Origin: Lineus longissimus
Lineage: Eukaryota > Nemertea > Pilidiophora > Heteronemertea > Lineidae
Assembly (NCBI RefSeq): GCF_910592395.1
Contig: NC_088310.1
Span: forward strand, 19,103,501-19,167,500
Reading direction: 5' to 3'
DNA length: 64,000 bases
This document shows positions 39,110 to 50,916 of the stretch, piece after piece; positions within the stretch are counted from its first letter, which is position 1, and each line of letters starts with the position of its first letter. The notes under the pieces were generated by a model that made no database searches, was not told where the DNA came from, and worked only from the letters and a program-made list of their open reading frames with translations. Both the position numbers and the translations under genes were made by a program.

Positions 39110-41563
39110 TGTCTGATGGAACCGTAGGCCTTTCATACTGTTTCTCGATCTCATCAGTACCACAGAATTAACTGACATGGCCTGGGCTCCGATGCCCTGG
39201 ACCTAATATCACACTGGCTGGATCAGTTGCTCAGTACATGTACCTTCGTGCTCGAGACAACTGACCAACAGTGATAAGTTGAATTTGAATTTCCTCCTTC
39301 TTGAAATACCAAACATCTTTCCAATTGAACTAAAACAGTTGGATAAACTCTCACTGTTTTATTGAAAATTTAAAGAATCCTTCCCTAGTGATCACACAGT
39401 GAGCCGTTGTCAAAGCGTGTCATTCGACAATGGTGTCATGCATGCATGTTTTGTTACGGCTTACCAGGGACCCCAAATTTTTGATGATGATGATGTTCTC
39501 CATGAGTACATCTCCTTGGATAATAGGGGAGCAAAATGGTACCTTCTGTCATGACAATTTTGGACATATGTAATACTGAATTGATCGAGAAAAGTGTAAT
39601 TTAAAAACGTCAACTTTTAGACGTTCCTGTATGAATGTATTTGTAAATCCTGTCTGTAAACTGAATAATTGGTAAAGTGTCTAAATAAATGAGATCTATA
39701 GACTCCATGACTTGGCAAAAAGAATGGCAAACCCAACTTTTAATCTTTGCCATGTCAAGGTCACCTCTTTTGTCATGCAAATAACATGTCTGAACTGCTC
39801 CTTTTGTCATGCTAACTGGCAGCCAGCTCTGTCCAGTGGCCATGAAAAATGTGGTTCTTTTGTTATTCAAATTGAGTCCTGCAAATCAACAGCAGTGACC
39901 AAACCTATTGTCAGCTAACATACAATAGCTATTCATGTATAATAAACATGATGAATGCATGAAGAGGTTTAGTGCTAACTCAAACCATTGTGGTGGAGTA
40001 GTTGAGTCTGTTGTGTTTGATCTCAATTTAGCATTGTGTTGCATAGGATACTTATCAGTGTTTCTTTGTGATATCTTGTAAAGAAGTTGACCATGTCTTA
40101 AAGAGATAATGCTACTATCCTATCTCCTGGTCCTCTTCTTGTATTGGGCTTTCGGAGTGGTGCAGCAAAAAATAATGTACAATGTATGTACTCATTTTAA
40201 AAATAAGCACCCCCTCTGTCAAATGTGTGGTGGAGATGGCGACTCCCTCCGATTGCGTAGGTTTTCTCCCGGTATGCGGGTTTCCTCCTACACGACTTTC
40301 CAATTCGTCATGTGTCTTCCTTGGAATGTAAAACAATAAAGTTTTTTTGAAAGAGAAACAGTTCTTTTTTCTTATTGACCGCCTCTAATAGAAACTTTTC
40401 ACCGGAGCAGTCATGCTGACGAGATTTTGACCTTGACAAATAGGTCAAATAAAAGAACGCTTCCTATGTCCTACGCTTCCTATGGAAGTTGGAAATGACA
40501 CACTTTTAGTGTTGTGACGAGTGGCAGTTTCAGTCACCCCTGAGGTCATCTCACCTTGTGGATTATGCATAAAGTTGCAATGACATTGGACTACATAGCG
40601 TACTAACCTTTGCACCCCAAGGAGAAGAGCCCATTGATTATAATCTTCGTTATGAATCCTGGCTAACAGGAGCCAAAGGCTGCAGAGCCCCCCCCCCTTC
40701 ACAAATCCTAGAGGGGGCTGTGAGTTGATGCTTGCTTCTCCGGCCCTGCACAGAGTACAGGACAGATCATGCCTGTAACCAGGTAACACGTTCTTCATAC
40801 TTACCTTATCTGACAGTCTTCCCTGAAGATATGCTCACCACAGCGAATTCGAATTCGAATTGAGCTCGGTCGAGTCTGTGAGAAAAAGAGGAGAAACTGT
40901 CTCTGTATTATAGGCTTCAGGCAGGAACCATAATTATAGGCTATATAGGCCTATTAAATGTAGGCTATATAGGACTGACATATAGTGACAAGTACTTGGA
41001 CTTGGTGATTGCAGATTTAGACCACCACGTGACGCATAGTGTATCAAGATACAATGCAGTTTAGCAAAGTAGCCAGTGAAAGGCACAGGGAACAGGATTG
41101 ATTACTGAATACCACATGCCCACATGCCATCACATGACCCCAAGGCCAAGAAAACGCTTAGACAATGCTTTAAAACGTCTTGCACTTGCAGAAAGTATGA
41201 TATTCTCATCTGGAGCAGGCAGATTCCTCCATATCAAAATTGCCGCACTATTTGATCTATGATTAATACATGAATATTAATGAAGGTCCCTGGCGCTTTG
41301 GCCTCTACCTTACAGTAGGCCCTACTCACTACTGTCGTACACATGTCAGAACTTTAGTTTCATAGTTTCCCGCAAGAAGAATGAGAAGGTCACCTGATAG
41401 GGAATTCTTCAGTCCGTCAACGCATGCGCCATGAACACTACCACTTCCCACAGAATTGGGGGACGAATTAATGATCAGCCAACAAGCTATCTAATATTTC
41501 TATTCCTATTTTAATATATAATCCTGTCAAACCTGACTTTCTACCGTTATATTTTGATCCAGA
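39110..41563. other. Intergenic DNA before COX20
   Basis: At 40237-40345 a segment with repeated ggtttctcc-like words, followed by AATAAA (40336-40341), resembles the 3' part of a dispersed repeat. A run of nine C lies near 40689. Alternating TTCGAA/GAATTC units lie near 40847-40860. No gene recognised. Confidence 0.35.
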
Positions 41564-43103
41564 ATGCCTGATGGATTGGACGATGATGACTCTCAGCTCA
41601 AGGTATACTATGACCGGATTGTTGAAGAATGAAAACTATTTCTGTTGCAATCAGATCATTCAAATCGAGATCCTGCTCATTTTCATCTTCATTTGACATT
41701 CATTTAAAATCATTAGTTGTCATTTAGTGATTCATATATAAATTCAGCTCTGACATTCACAATTCACATCAGGGTTCTCCAAGGTAGGGTGGTACCCTTG
41801 GCATTCAAGTGTTTGCCGGTACTAGGTAACGATGTCACAAGTTTGGGTGATCTGCAATTTAAGGTAGGTATACAGGGTGGCCCGAGGCGATAGAATAGAA
41901 GAAATTCGAAGAAGTCGAATCAGAGCCAAAACAAATCAAATGCGCACACATAGAACACGTCAGAAGGCCTAAGCCGACTTGGGACAATGCCTAGAGACAC
42001 GGCGATCCTTTGTTCAAGGTGAAACGCAGGTAATGTTGCTCTTCCAAGGTAGGGTAGTAAGCTGCCAAGGTAAGGTGGGCCGCCCAAACAAATGGCCTTG
42101 TGCAGAAACTTGAGTAGGGTCTATAGCATCACACCTTTTTTACAGTAACAGTCCAAGCCGTAATTTCACAAGAACTTAATTAAATACCTATATTTTTGTC
42201 TTTTCTATTTCAGAGTTTAAAGCTGTTTGGTTTAGACTATGGGAAAGTACCATGTATGAAGCAGTCCTTGCTTACTGGAATAGGAAGTGGTCTGGGCATT
42301 GGAATTGTTTCCTTCTTGATGACAAGTGAGTATAAAATTCAAATGGTTAGTAATACATCTGTCACATCGCTATCTTCTGCAGAACAAAGATTTTCAGAAG
42401 TCCTAGTGTTCTCAGCTGCCTATTTTTAACTCTCGTGCCATCAGAACAAATTTAAGTTTTTACATTGCCTACCAGACGAAAAGTTTATGAAAACTTCAAC
42501 CTCAAGAAAATCTAAGCTTACCATCTCTCCTTAAGAATCTAGTGTCAAAAATTGGGAGAACATTAACAATTGATTAATGATTGTATTCCTTTCTTTGTAA
42601 CATTTTGATTCAGCTTAATACTGCATATAAACCTTCACTATTTCAGGCAATCCAAGGCGTGCTACTAACTATGGATTTGGATCTTATATTGCTATCACTA
42701 TGGGAACATGGTAAGAACATGGAAGACATGTTGTCAGTTGAGAGTACTATTTCATCACTACCACTGCGAATTTCACCAATAACTGAGATTTGCAGAAATA
42801 AAAATTTCTAAAAAGTACTTTGCAGTTGGAAACACTGAGAGAATTTGTAATCCGAAAAAATAATGGTGAAAATAGGTAAAAATTCAACCCAATAAGTTAC
42901 TCTGTAATCCGTATTTTCGAAGAAAAAAACAAAGCAAGTTTCCATTGAATCAAACTTTCTGTCTTTCCAGGATATACTGTAGATATCGGTGGTCACAGCA
43001 GCGGTTTCAGGCACGGATGTTAAAGAAAGGGATTGAAAACAAACTTTTATATGAAGGGACCGAATTTGAAAAACAATTTGAAAAAGACAGTGAGGAAGTA
43101 TGA
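41564..43103 (+). CDS. COX20: COX20 cytochrome c oxidase assembly factor
   Basis: Four exons join in frame: 41564-41602, 42214-42325, 42647-42710 and 42971-43103, giving 115 residues (human COX20 has 118). COX20 is an inner-mitochondrial-membrane chaperone for newly made COX2 during complex IV assembly. The family start SLKLxG is present at residues 14-19, followed by the conserved PC (26-27). Two hydrophobic segments (about 32-50 and 59-75) are separated by a basic SNPRR turn, and a charged C-terminal tail contains LLYEGTEFE. Exon 1 is very short (MPDGLDDDDSQLK). Introns interrupt at phases 0, 1 and 2, all with GT/AG ends. The ATG is the only one in frame before the acidic leader. Confidence 0.95.
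41776..42085 (+). repeat. CCAAGGTA-type repeats in COX20 intron 1
   Basis: The word CCAAGGTAGGGTGG or close variants occurs near 41779, 42043 and 42066. The first copy is part of a dyad CCAAGG...CCTTGG (41779-41801). This is probably a remnant of a small repeat; no function is inferred. Confidence 0.4.
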
Positions 43104-43263
43104 CAAAAGTTCTTATGAATATAAGACAATGAATTAAGTGCAAACAAATGTGAGAGGACTTTCTTTAGGGACTTTGATTCACAGGACTTTGATTCACGTG
43201 TCTGAGGCAAAGATTTGGCTTTGGAGCAGTCACATCAGTGTTTCTCTAGATATTGGGTCGTGT

Positions 43264-43423
43264 GAATAAAGGCTAAATAAATGCAGATGCTTTTACTAAG
43301 ACTAGTAAATCCGTTTATGCTTTTACTAAGATGAGTAAATGCTTCAACTTAGTCTTGTACAATAAATGCCTAGTGTAAATGCACATTAAGCTTTTGATTA
43401 AAAGCATTTACTAGTCTTTATTC
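43264..43423. mobile_element. MITE-like element in COX20 3' region
   Basis: The left end (43264-43284) and the inverted right end (43404-43423) match at all but about three positions (GAATAAAGnCTAnTAAATGC). Inside, GCTTTTACTAAGA..AGTAAAT is repeated near 43287 and 43320. The element of about 160 bp has no coding capacity. Its left arm supplies two AATAAA hexamers downstream of COX20. Confidence 0.65.
43265..43281 (+). terminator. Candidate COX20 poly(A) signals
   Basis: Two AATAAA hexamers (43265-43270 and 43276-43281) lie about 160 bases after the COX20 stop. They are the first canonical signals I see on this strand after the gene. Both lie in the arm of the MITE-like element. Confidence 0.5.
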
Positions 43424-43677
43424 ATATTATCCGTGGTCTGCTTTGTGTGCTGACAATTCCAGTTGGCGTTTGAGTCCGTCGATAGCTGCTTCATACAGAG
43501 TTCAATCCATGTGTGTACATCAATTCACCATTGAAGCTCAAATGTTATGCTGCAGTATCATGTGTGCTCTTTGTATTTTATACAGTTGAATGATGTGTGT
43601 CTTGGCAGATTTTGTTTGCTATGAGAATAACATTTATTTATATAAAACGCTTTGTTATCTCTATTCTATATTTAACT

Positions 43678-44270
43678 CATCAGCGAGACATGTCTCTGGT
43701 GGCAAACACATCAGTGAGATGGCTGTGGCACGTCTCTGATGACTTAACACACCAGTGAGTTGGTTATTCCTGTCTTTGATAGCTACGGTAAACACATCAG
43801 TGAGAGTTATGACATGTCTCTGATGGCTAAATACATCAGTGAGATGGTTGTGACATGTCTCTGGTGGCAAACACATCAGTGAGATGGCTGTGATCCGTCT
43901 CTGACGGCTAAACACATCATTGAGATGGTTGTGACATGTCTCTGGTGGCTAAACACATCAGTTAGATGGCTGTGACATGTCTCTGACGGCTGATCACAAC
44001 AGGGAGATGGCTATGATCCATCTCTGGTAGCGAAACACATCGGTGAGATGGCTGTGATCCGTCTCTGGTAGCTAAACACACCAATTAGATGGTTGTGACA
44101 TGTCTATGGTACATACACACATCAGTGAGATGGCTGTGATCCGTCTCTGATAGCTAAATGCACCAATGAGATGGTTGTGACATGTCTATGGTAGGTACAC
44201 ACATCAGTGAGATGGATGTGATCCGTCTTTGGTAGCTAAACACATCAGTGAGATGGTTGTGACGCATCCC
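43678..44270. repeat. 41-bp minisatellite with alternating units
   Basis: About 14 imperfect copies of a 41-bp unit built on aacacatcagtgagatgg followed by ctgtgatccgtctctgg. In the right half, units with ggttgtgacatgtct alternate with units with ggctgtgatccgtct, giving a partial 82-bp higher-order period. The unit length is not a multiple of three and stops occur in all frames across the array, so it is noncoding. Confidence 0.9.
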
Positions 44271-45591
44271 TTGTTGCTTTGCAATTTGAGGGTGCCTTGC
44301 ATTACTAACATAGTTGTTTAGAGACACCCTGCAGACAAAAAATACTTTTCATTTTCTCAATGCCCTTTGTGTCAAACATATCGATCTGACAGAATTGATC
44401 GAAACATTTTTTGTACTGACGGCTTGTCGCTACAGCACACGCTTGCATCCAGTATTAGGCATCAGCCACTACCGCTTAACATTGATGATATGTGCCAAAC
44501 AAAGGGTTTGGTTCGTGCGACCGACACCAGTGCACAGCCTACACCACTGACCCCTGCACCAGGATATAAGACAGAAATTCTGACCCGCAGACACCAATGT
44601 CGAAGAAAAACTGTGGGGAACACAGCATGGCCTCGAAGCGACAGCTAGACCACTTCACCTCCGCCACAGGACTGAAGTTGTAGTTTGAGAACGCAGAAGA
44701 AGAATGAGGTTCATTCACCGCGCTACATGGAGATGTGACTTCCTTTTTCCCTTTCACTGCTAGCCATTCCTTCTTCGTATTAGTGATAAGTTCTTGAATC
44801 CCAAAGTCAAAGTGCTTCTTCGAAGACTTGAGAATAGCCATGTAATCATGGCCATTTATTTTGGCTTACCATGCCATGTGTTTCTATTGCTATCTTTTAG
44901 GGCCATCTCTAGTCATGATGGTCATAGTCTACGTTCGATACATTCTTCTGATGATATTTCGTGTGCCAAGGACGATCGTAGTTTTCATGATGACATTTCT
45001 TTACGGACATTTAATTATCATTTAACGAATAGGACATTGGCACTTTCAATTCCACGTGTTGAGTAGACCTCAGAGTTCGTAGACGTGCATGATTGACTCT
45101 ATTACGCAACAGTTATTTCTCTCTATATATATACACACGTTCCTTTTGATGTTCACTCATCTGACAAATATCTTCCTCCACATAGCACGTGTGTGATCAA
45201 ACTTGTCACTCGTCTTCTTCATTCGAAATACATGTACATGTTCTCTATACACGATCTCTTCTGTTTACTTGCCCTACCTATTTTTTACATAAATGTCTCT
45301 CTAATATTCCCGTTTTCTGTTTACCTGATGATATATACATGTTGGTATCATACGACAGACATCTTTTACCTATCTGACAAATCTTGTTCTCCTTAGCATC
45401 TGCGAGGTTTTCGATATATGCAATAATAAGTCCTTGTGTATCTTGGTCTTGGTGTATAACTTCTCAGTTCGTGACGTGTCGTACCTTTCCTCACTGAGCT
45501 CACCGTAAGACCAGTGCTGCGATAATAATCGGTGCGGTCTCGTTACACGCCTGCAGAAAATTGATTAACGAATGCTGCGTCGGCGCTCAAG
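44271..45591. other. Intergenic DNA before the unrecognised gene
   Basis: A minus-strand frame (44539-44841, 100 codons) starts at an ATG and has moderately protein-like composition but no recognised family or partner exon. On the plus strand an ATG near 44628 opens MASKRQLDHFTSATGLKL and then stops. Neither is called as a gene. Confidence 0.35.
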
Positions 45592-47333
45592 ATGGTTTAT
45601 GATACAGCATTCTATACCAAACATGATAGTTTCATGATCATCACACCTCTCCTGTCGGGTTTTGTCACTTCTCGAATCGCATGTGTGGTGTTTTCCCTCG
45701 AGACAAAAGGATGCCGCACTGTGGGAACCTGTCAGAACGGTGACCGGCTAATAGTAAAGTGTCACATAGATCCACGAAAATATCATTGTCTTGCGACAGG
45801 CAAGAGAGCAGGTTGCCATCTGTTCGCCAGGAAGGTGAGTTCTTTTTCATATCCAAAGAGCATTTATGGATGCAGGGGTAGCTCATCATCAGGGCAATGG
45901 CAATTTGGAGATGGTGGACTCTGATCCCAAAGCTGGTGGATAACATTCGCGCAGCTCTGGTCTGTAAGGCATTTATAGAGTACGGGAAAAAAACCGAAAA
46001 ACGAACCCCGGAGAGATGTCACCCATGCCCGTTATAGCCTTGTCTGCAATTCCAAAGAACAGAAAACGCATACCTTTTTGCTGAACTTGGTTATACATAT
46101 GACGTGATGTGAGAGTCGCGTAACGACTATCAATCCTCTATTTGTCTTTTGATAAGGGTCTTGAAAAACCAACACAAATATGCACCTTCTACAACATGGG
46201 ATTTATCTAGGACTGGGACTTTTGCAAACTCGAACGCCTTGCGGGGTTTTTCAGTGCCCTGAAAAACCACGACGGGGTGCATATTAAAGTGTTGGCTGAA
46301 GAATTCTAAACGGATTTCAAAAGCATAAAACCCCTCATTGCAGTTTTACAGTTCACATCAGTACCATCGCAAGTATCGGCACCAAGGACAAAACGCTTCC
46401 TTTGTTCCTCCTGTTACCCTTTCAGCATCGGACGACTGGTATTTCGATGAGCGCAGCATGTTTGTGGCATTCTGGAAAGATGGTTCCTTTTTTACTGCAG
46501 ATACAGTACTGATATACCATCATAATTTCAGCGATAATACTTTTCGTCTATATCGCAATTCGTCGATAGAACGGCCTAAAAACGCAAAGCCTTTATCAAA
46601 TCCCCTGGTTGGGGAAATGAAGTTTCTATATACAAGTGTATTGAATAAAACGAGAAAGATATTCGTGTTCTCGCTGCACTTTGATAAACGTTTACACACT
46701 CTATCTTGGCGTAAATGTGACGCCTCAGTGCATGCAAAGGACACTCAATTTTATTTCCACAATCGTGTAGTAATCGTCGTATATATCGTGAAGAAACAGT
46801 TCAGGAGATGTTTTTATATAATCAAGCTTTACAGGACATCGTATAAAACAAATACTATACACTTCGGCAAAGGCAGAATGGTCGCTGATGGTTCCAATCA
46901 CTGTCTACAACGTTCCGTTGGCAACAGAAACTGTGGGACAAGACTCGCTCTGAATGGGGACATATTCACCTACGTTTTGAATCGTGAGAAAGTCATAGTT
47001 TGTCAATTTCGCAGCAGTCTTGATTACGCAGTTGCGCAAGTCGAAGTATATCATGGTGGCGTTCTTAGAACAGCCATTGCTACGCTTGGGTTCCAGCTTA
47101 TTTTTGCTGATGTTTTAAACCAATATATCCGTCATTTGACAGTGATTATTTCAATCAGTGAAAACATATCTGGGCGCGTGAGGAAAATTTTTCTCATACC
47201 ACCAATGAGATACAGGAACCATTTTAAACCACATAATACAATATGTGATGAATTTGTGAGTTTTAATGTTCGTACCGATGATGACAAGAAACTGCACTTC
47301 GGTATCAACGCAGTTGTCCGGTATATTATATAG
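45592..47333 (+). CDS. Unrecognised two-exon gene, probable secreted glycoprotein
   Basis: Exon 1 (45592-45834) ends at a strong donor (AGGAAG|gtgagt). Exon 2 (46344-47333) follows a good acceptor (cattgcag). The join is phase 0 and gives 410 residues. The ATG has a favourable context (CAAGATGG) with an upstream in-frame TGA. Residues about 15-35 are moderately hydrophobic (MIITPLLSGF...IACVVFS) and could be a weak signal peptide. A Cys-rich stretch follows, with six Cys between about 30 and 75. The rest is rich in aromatic and basic residues. It has five N-glycosylation sequons (NAS, NFS, NSS, NKT, NIS) and a WYFDERSMFVAFWKDGSFF segment suggestive of beta structure. I recognise no domain. 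The 990-base uninterrupted second exon and clean junctions argue for a real gene. Its 3' end converges on the Na+/K+-ATPase beta gene, 199 bases away. Confidence 0.65.
46160..46295. mobile_element. MITE-like nested hairpin in the intron of the unrecognised gene
   Basis: Outer arms CCAACAC..ATATGCACC (46169-46186) and GGTGCATATT..GTGTTGG (46276-46295) are inverted copies with a small gap. A perfect inner 10-bp stem (46245-46254 with 46259-46268, loop TGCC) lies between them. The element ends about 50 bases before the exon 2 acceptor. Confidence 0.6.
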
Positions 47334-47532
47334 TAGCTTGACAACGAATTGTCATGCGCCGGCCACGTGGTGTTAAAGGGTCATGTAAGCATTCCACGAA
47401 TCCAAGTTACAATTTTGTGTTAGCTTATTGTTGCCTTTTTCTTGCACTTCCGACTGATTTCCCATGAGACATGTAGCAGACGAAGATAAACTTTTTGTAG
47501 TTTTTGTTGAAGAGAGCTACATTTGGTCTCGT

Positions 47533-49454
47533 CTATCTCATCAGTATTTCGAATGTAATATTGCCGACCTCGCCGGAAGAATCCGTGGCGGAACACGCCA
47601 ACTTGACCAGGGTCCCGCGGGTGAGGCCCTTGAACTTGACCGCCACTGACGGCAGCATGTAGTTGGCCTGGTTCAGGAAGGGGAAGTACTTCGAGTCAAC
47701 GACTTGGGATGGATAGTAGTAGACCTTTCCCATGTTGCTCCTGTCGATAGGTTCCTGTAAAGATGAGAAAAACATGGTTTAAGTTAGGTAATGGCTTTGC
47801 GGATGTTGACAACTGTCGGTTTCACGTTTCTGTCTCATTAGGCATTCCACATGAATTGTCATTGGATCAAACCGTAGAATATAACTCCGGACGCAGAAGA
47901 TTCTGCACCACACCTCTCCAAACTGGGAAGAGGACTTTCTGGTTTTGCAGCGATAGTCCTACGGTCTCGAACTATCGGATTTACGCCTCTGTAATCAGTT
48001 TAGTCGCGAAACCCGCCTAGTTTGGCAAACGTACCCTTCCGCTACAGGTGATCTTGATCCTGGAGTAGTTTCTGGGTTTCCATCCGAGAAGCTGAAACAG
48101 AGAATAAATGCAGATAATTTTGGCCGAACTTATTTGGTGGGGAAGTAGGCACAAACTCAATTAAAAAGGCGACGTAGAACCCCTTTTCCATACACGTCCC
48201 CTTTTATTTGCTCGCAGTCGGCATTTGCATCGACGTAATGACGTACTCTTGGCCCCCTTACCATTAGAATCCGTGGTGAGGCTGGTCTATACTGCGTCCG
48301 AAGTATACCTACATGCGGCCAGCCTTATCCTAGGCATCGTAGTATAATACAGGAAGACCGATTGACTTCGAGACATGCACGTGTCGTCATGAGACTGTTC
48401 ATCATTACAATTCATCATTCAAAGACTTTCCAACACTTTCTCATAAACACTCACACGCCCAAGACGGAGTATGACACAGGGCTCCCCGCTACTATAGCCA
48501 TAGTTCTCTTGGGCGTTGCAGGGTCCCAGCGAGGCGATGTCGAAGCGACAGACAGCTTCTTGTGGCATGGTCTCCGGGCGCAACGAGAAAGGACTACAGT
48601 CGTACACATTGTTGGTGTCGTCCAGGCGCCTGGTGACGTATTCTGTGAATGAGTGAAGAAGGAATTATTAGGGGAGAATATAACGGGGCTGTATCTTATG
48701 TTGACCAGAATACTGAATAATGGGTTTTAGGATGTCATGCTTCCAGATCACGCTGTTTTTGTAGGTTAACAATTGTTCAGTGCCATTTTCCTTGGCAGGA
48801 CTTGGGCGGTTAGTCGGCCACACCAAAGAGATTGATGAAATAACGCTAAATCTGCTGACAGGGCTTCTTTCAAGGTGGTAGCTTCTGTCTTGATCGAAGA
48901 AACTAAACCAGAAAAGAGTTTTCTGCCAAATAAAATGACGTCAAGCGAATTGTGACAGAACTAGTTTCCTCAGACAAACCACTCCAATTAACCAGAGCAT
49001 ATACTGTTACTGGCATTACTGTTGATAGCATTACTCTCTAGGGAGCGGTGGTCATGGTTATACCTGATCAGCACCATGAAAACCACAGCGCGTGGAGTGT
49101 AACTTTGGGACGAACGGCGCCTACCTGCTTTGAGATATGACTCTAGTCTCCAGACGTGGTCTCGGTAGGTCGATGGGTCATCAACGGTGATCTCAAGCGT
49201 GGAGTCCCGGATGTTATGCACGTTTGGGCGGGGCCAAAACATCAGACCTGGTGATAAAGGAAATGTGTTTTTTTATCAATTTGTCAGTAGGAATAATGTA
49301 GTAATGTCCCAGACTTGACTTGCCAAGATTGCGTCTGTCAACAGAACCTACCGGGTATGTCTCTCCGTATACCATTTCCAAACGATAACACCTCCAGACA
49401 CAGACCAAGAAGGACAGAAATTCGGACGAGGACAATGCAAGCCATAACGCTACG
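47533..49454 (-). CDS. ATP1B: Na+/K+-ATPase beta subunit (5' end missing)
   Basis: Five minus-strand exons join in frame: 49454-49352, 49247-49125, 48642-48455, 48091-48035 and 47754-47533 (stop TAG), about 230 residues. Beta subunits are type II membrane glycoproteins that chaperone the pump alpha subunit to the plasma membrane. Recognisable features are PGLMFWPRP after the membrane segment, a Tyr-containing linker, and six ectodomain Cys in the family order (YDC, VCRF; GPC, EPC; ITC, LAC; three disulphides). GYSSGEPCVILRL and YYYPSQVVDSKYFPF correspond to the conserved YGYxxGxPC and PYYGKL regions. There are two sequons (NYS, NIT). Family members are about 300 residues, so a first exon with the cytoplasmic tail is missing and was not found upstream. 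The frame of exon 49454-49352 follows from the strong gtaggt donor and gives an unusually polar membrane segment. Confidence 0.88.
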
Positions 49455-50916
49455 CTGAAAGCATCCACAGTAGGCCTACTCATAACCTGATAGAAGTACA
49501 TGTATCTAGACTGGCCTTGAGTAATGTCGTCTTTAATTAATAGACGAAACATTTAAAGATCTAGTACGCCCAATACTTTGCACTAACCGAGATTTTTGTC
49601 AATAATATTGGGTTCAGTTTGGGACATCATTGGTCAGAGTGTAGATCTACGTCCCGCGAATGTTTATCAAAGTTTGCTGGGCATGGGGTATGTGTACGTG
49701 TGTGACAATTAAAGCAGGAACATCTAACTTTCCGAGGCTGTGCTGGTCTACCTTTAATGGAATGAATGTCGTTATTAACAAATACAATGTAATTAACCCT
49801 TGTCCTTTGATGTAGATATTCTTATAGGTCACATTAAGAATCTGGTTTAATAGAGTTACTTGTAGTCATCAGGTCAGATGTTCATGTTCCATTTCAGTAT
49901 GAATGGGGGAGACTGATCTTCGTTTACTGTGTTGGGTCCTTTATCTGGCCATACATGTATTCCCCATTTCGGTCATATAATGGACGAAGTCACAACCAGA
50001 AGGCTCGTCCCATCCTGACATAACCTTCTCCCCTCTCGATATTTTTGTAAACGAGGTACAGGAGTATCAAACACCAGTATCTCAGGATGCACTCGTCCTT
50101 GACCTTGTTACAATTCTGATTAATTTCGTCACTGTGCGAGTTTGATAAACGAGGTACAGGAGTATCAAACACCTGTATCTCAGGATGCACTCGTCCTTGA
50201 CCTTGTTACAATTCTGATTAATTTCGTCACTGTGCGAGTTTGAGCCATTTCAATTCTCGAGTCCAGGGCTTAATTTCAATTACCGTTTTAAGGATTATCT
50301 CCTCATAAATATACAATAAAACTAACGGTAAATCACTAGTTTACTAAATTATTTTAAGAAATGGAAGATTTACGACCTAAATCAATCGTGGAGACGAGTT
50401 ATGTAGTGCACCTGAAATCGAGAATGTATGAAAAGGTTTTGCTGTCGTGCAACCACCACCAGAACCACTTCTGCATTTTCTGATTTTACATAAACTGTTA
50501 TTTGTTGTCATTTTGTGTGAATTGCATAGAAAATGGAATTTTAAACCTTACTGACATAACCATTAATCAGCCTTTAATCATCCACCACCAGAATAACGTA
50601 GATTGACGTGAATCAGTGGTGTTAATTAGTGAAAAAATCAGGTGTGTTAATTAGTGAAAAAAAACTTGTAGGCCTGTACATGTAAATTGTACACACACAC
50701 ATGTCACACTTTCCTACAGAAACTTTTTGAACATGAATGTCACACTAAAAGGACAGAATTAGTGTCATTTGACATGAAGATCATCACTCGCACTTTTGGA
50801 CGAATTCCTCATATCAGTCATCTGTCAATAGTGACAATAACGATAGACAAATTTGATTTATTGAAGTGTCTACAACATTCAATGACCTTCAACTGTTTTA
50901 AGTGAACGTAAACGCC
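49455..50916. other. Shared upstream region of the beta subunit and ADCK1
   Basis: This stretch separates two divergent genes and must hold the missing first exon of the beta subunit, unless that lies beyond ADCK1. It contains a 98-bp tandem duplication, and two near-identical copies of GTGTTAATTAGTGAAAAAA near 50620 and 50645. I could not identify a TATA box or start site. Confidence 0.45.
50048..50243. repeat. 98-bp tandem duplication
   Basis: TAAACGAGGTACAGGAG starts both copies, at 50048 and 50146. The copies are almost identical through to GTGCGAGTTTGA at 50243, so the duplication is recent. Confidence 0.92.

Noticed and set aside
44628-44690. Start of a transposase-like protein (MASKRQLDHF...)
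   Set aside because: The frame stops after 18 codons and downstream frames do not continue the similarity.
50417-50482. Minus-strand ATG frame (MQKWFWWWLHDSKTF...) as the missing first exon of the beta subunit
   Set aside because: The W/F pattern is faintly reminiscent of the beta-subunit cytoplasmic tail. The only donor is weak, and it would force the next exon into the frame that is incompatible with the strong gtaggt donor.
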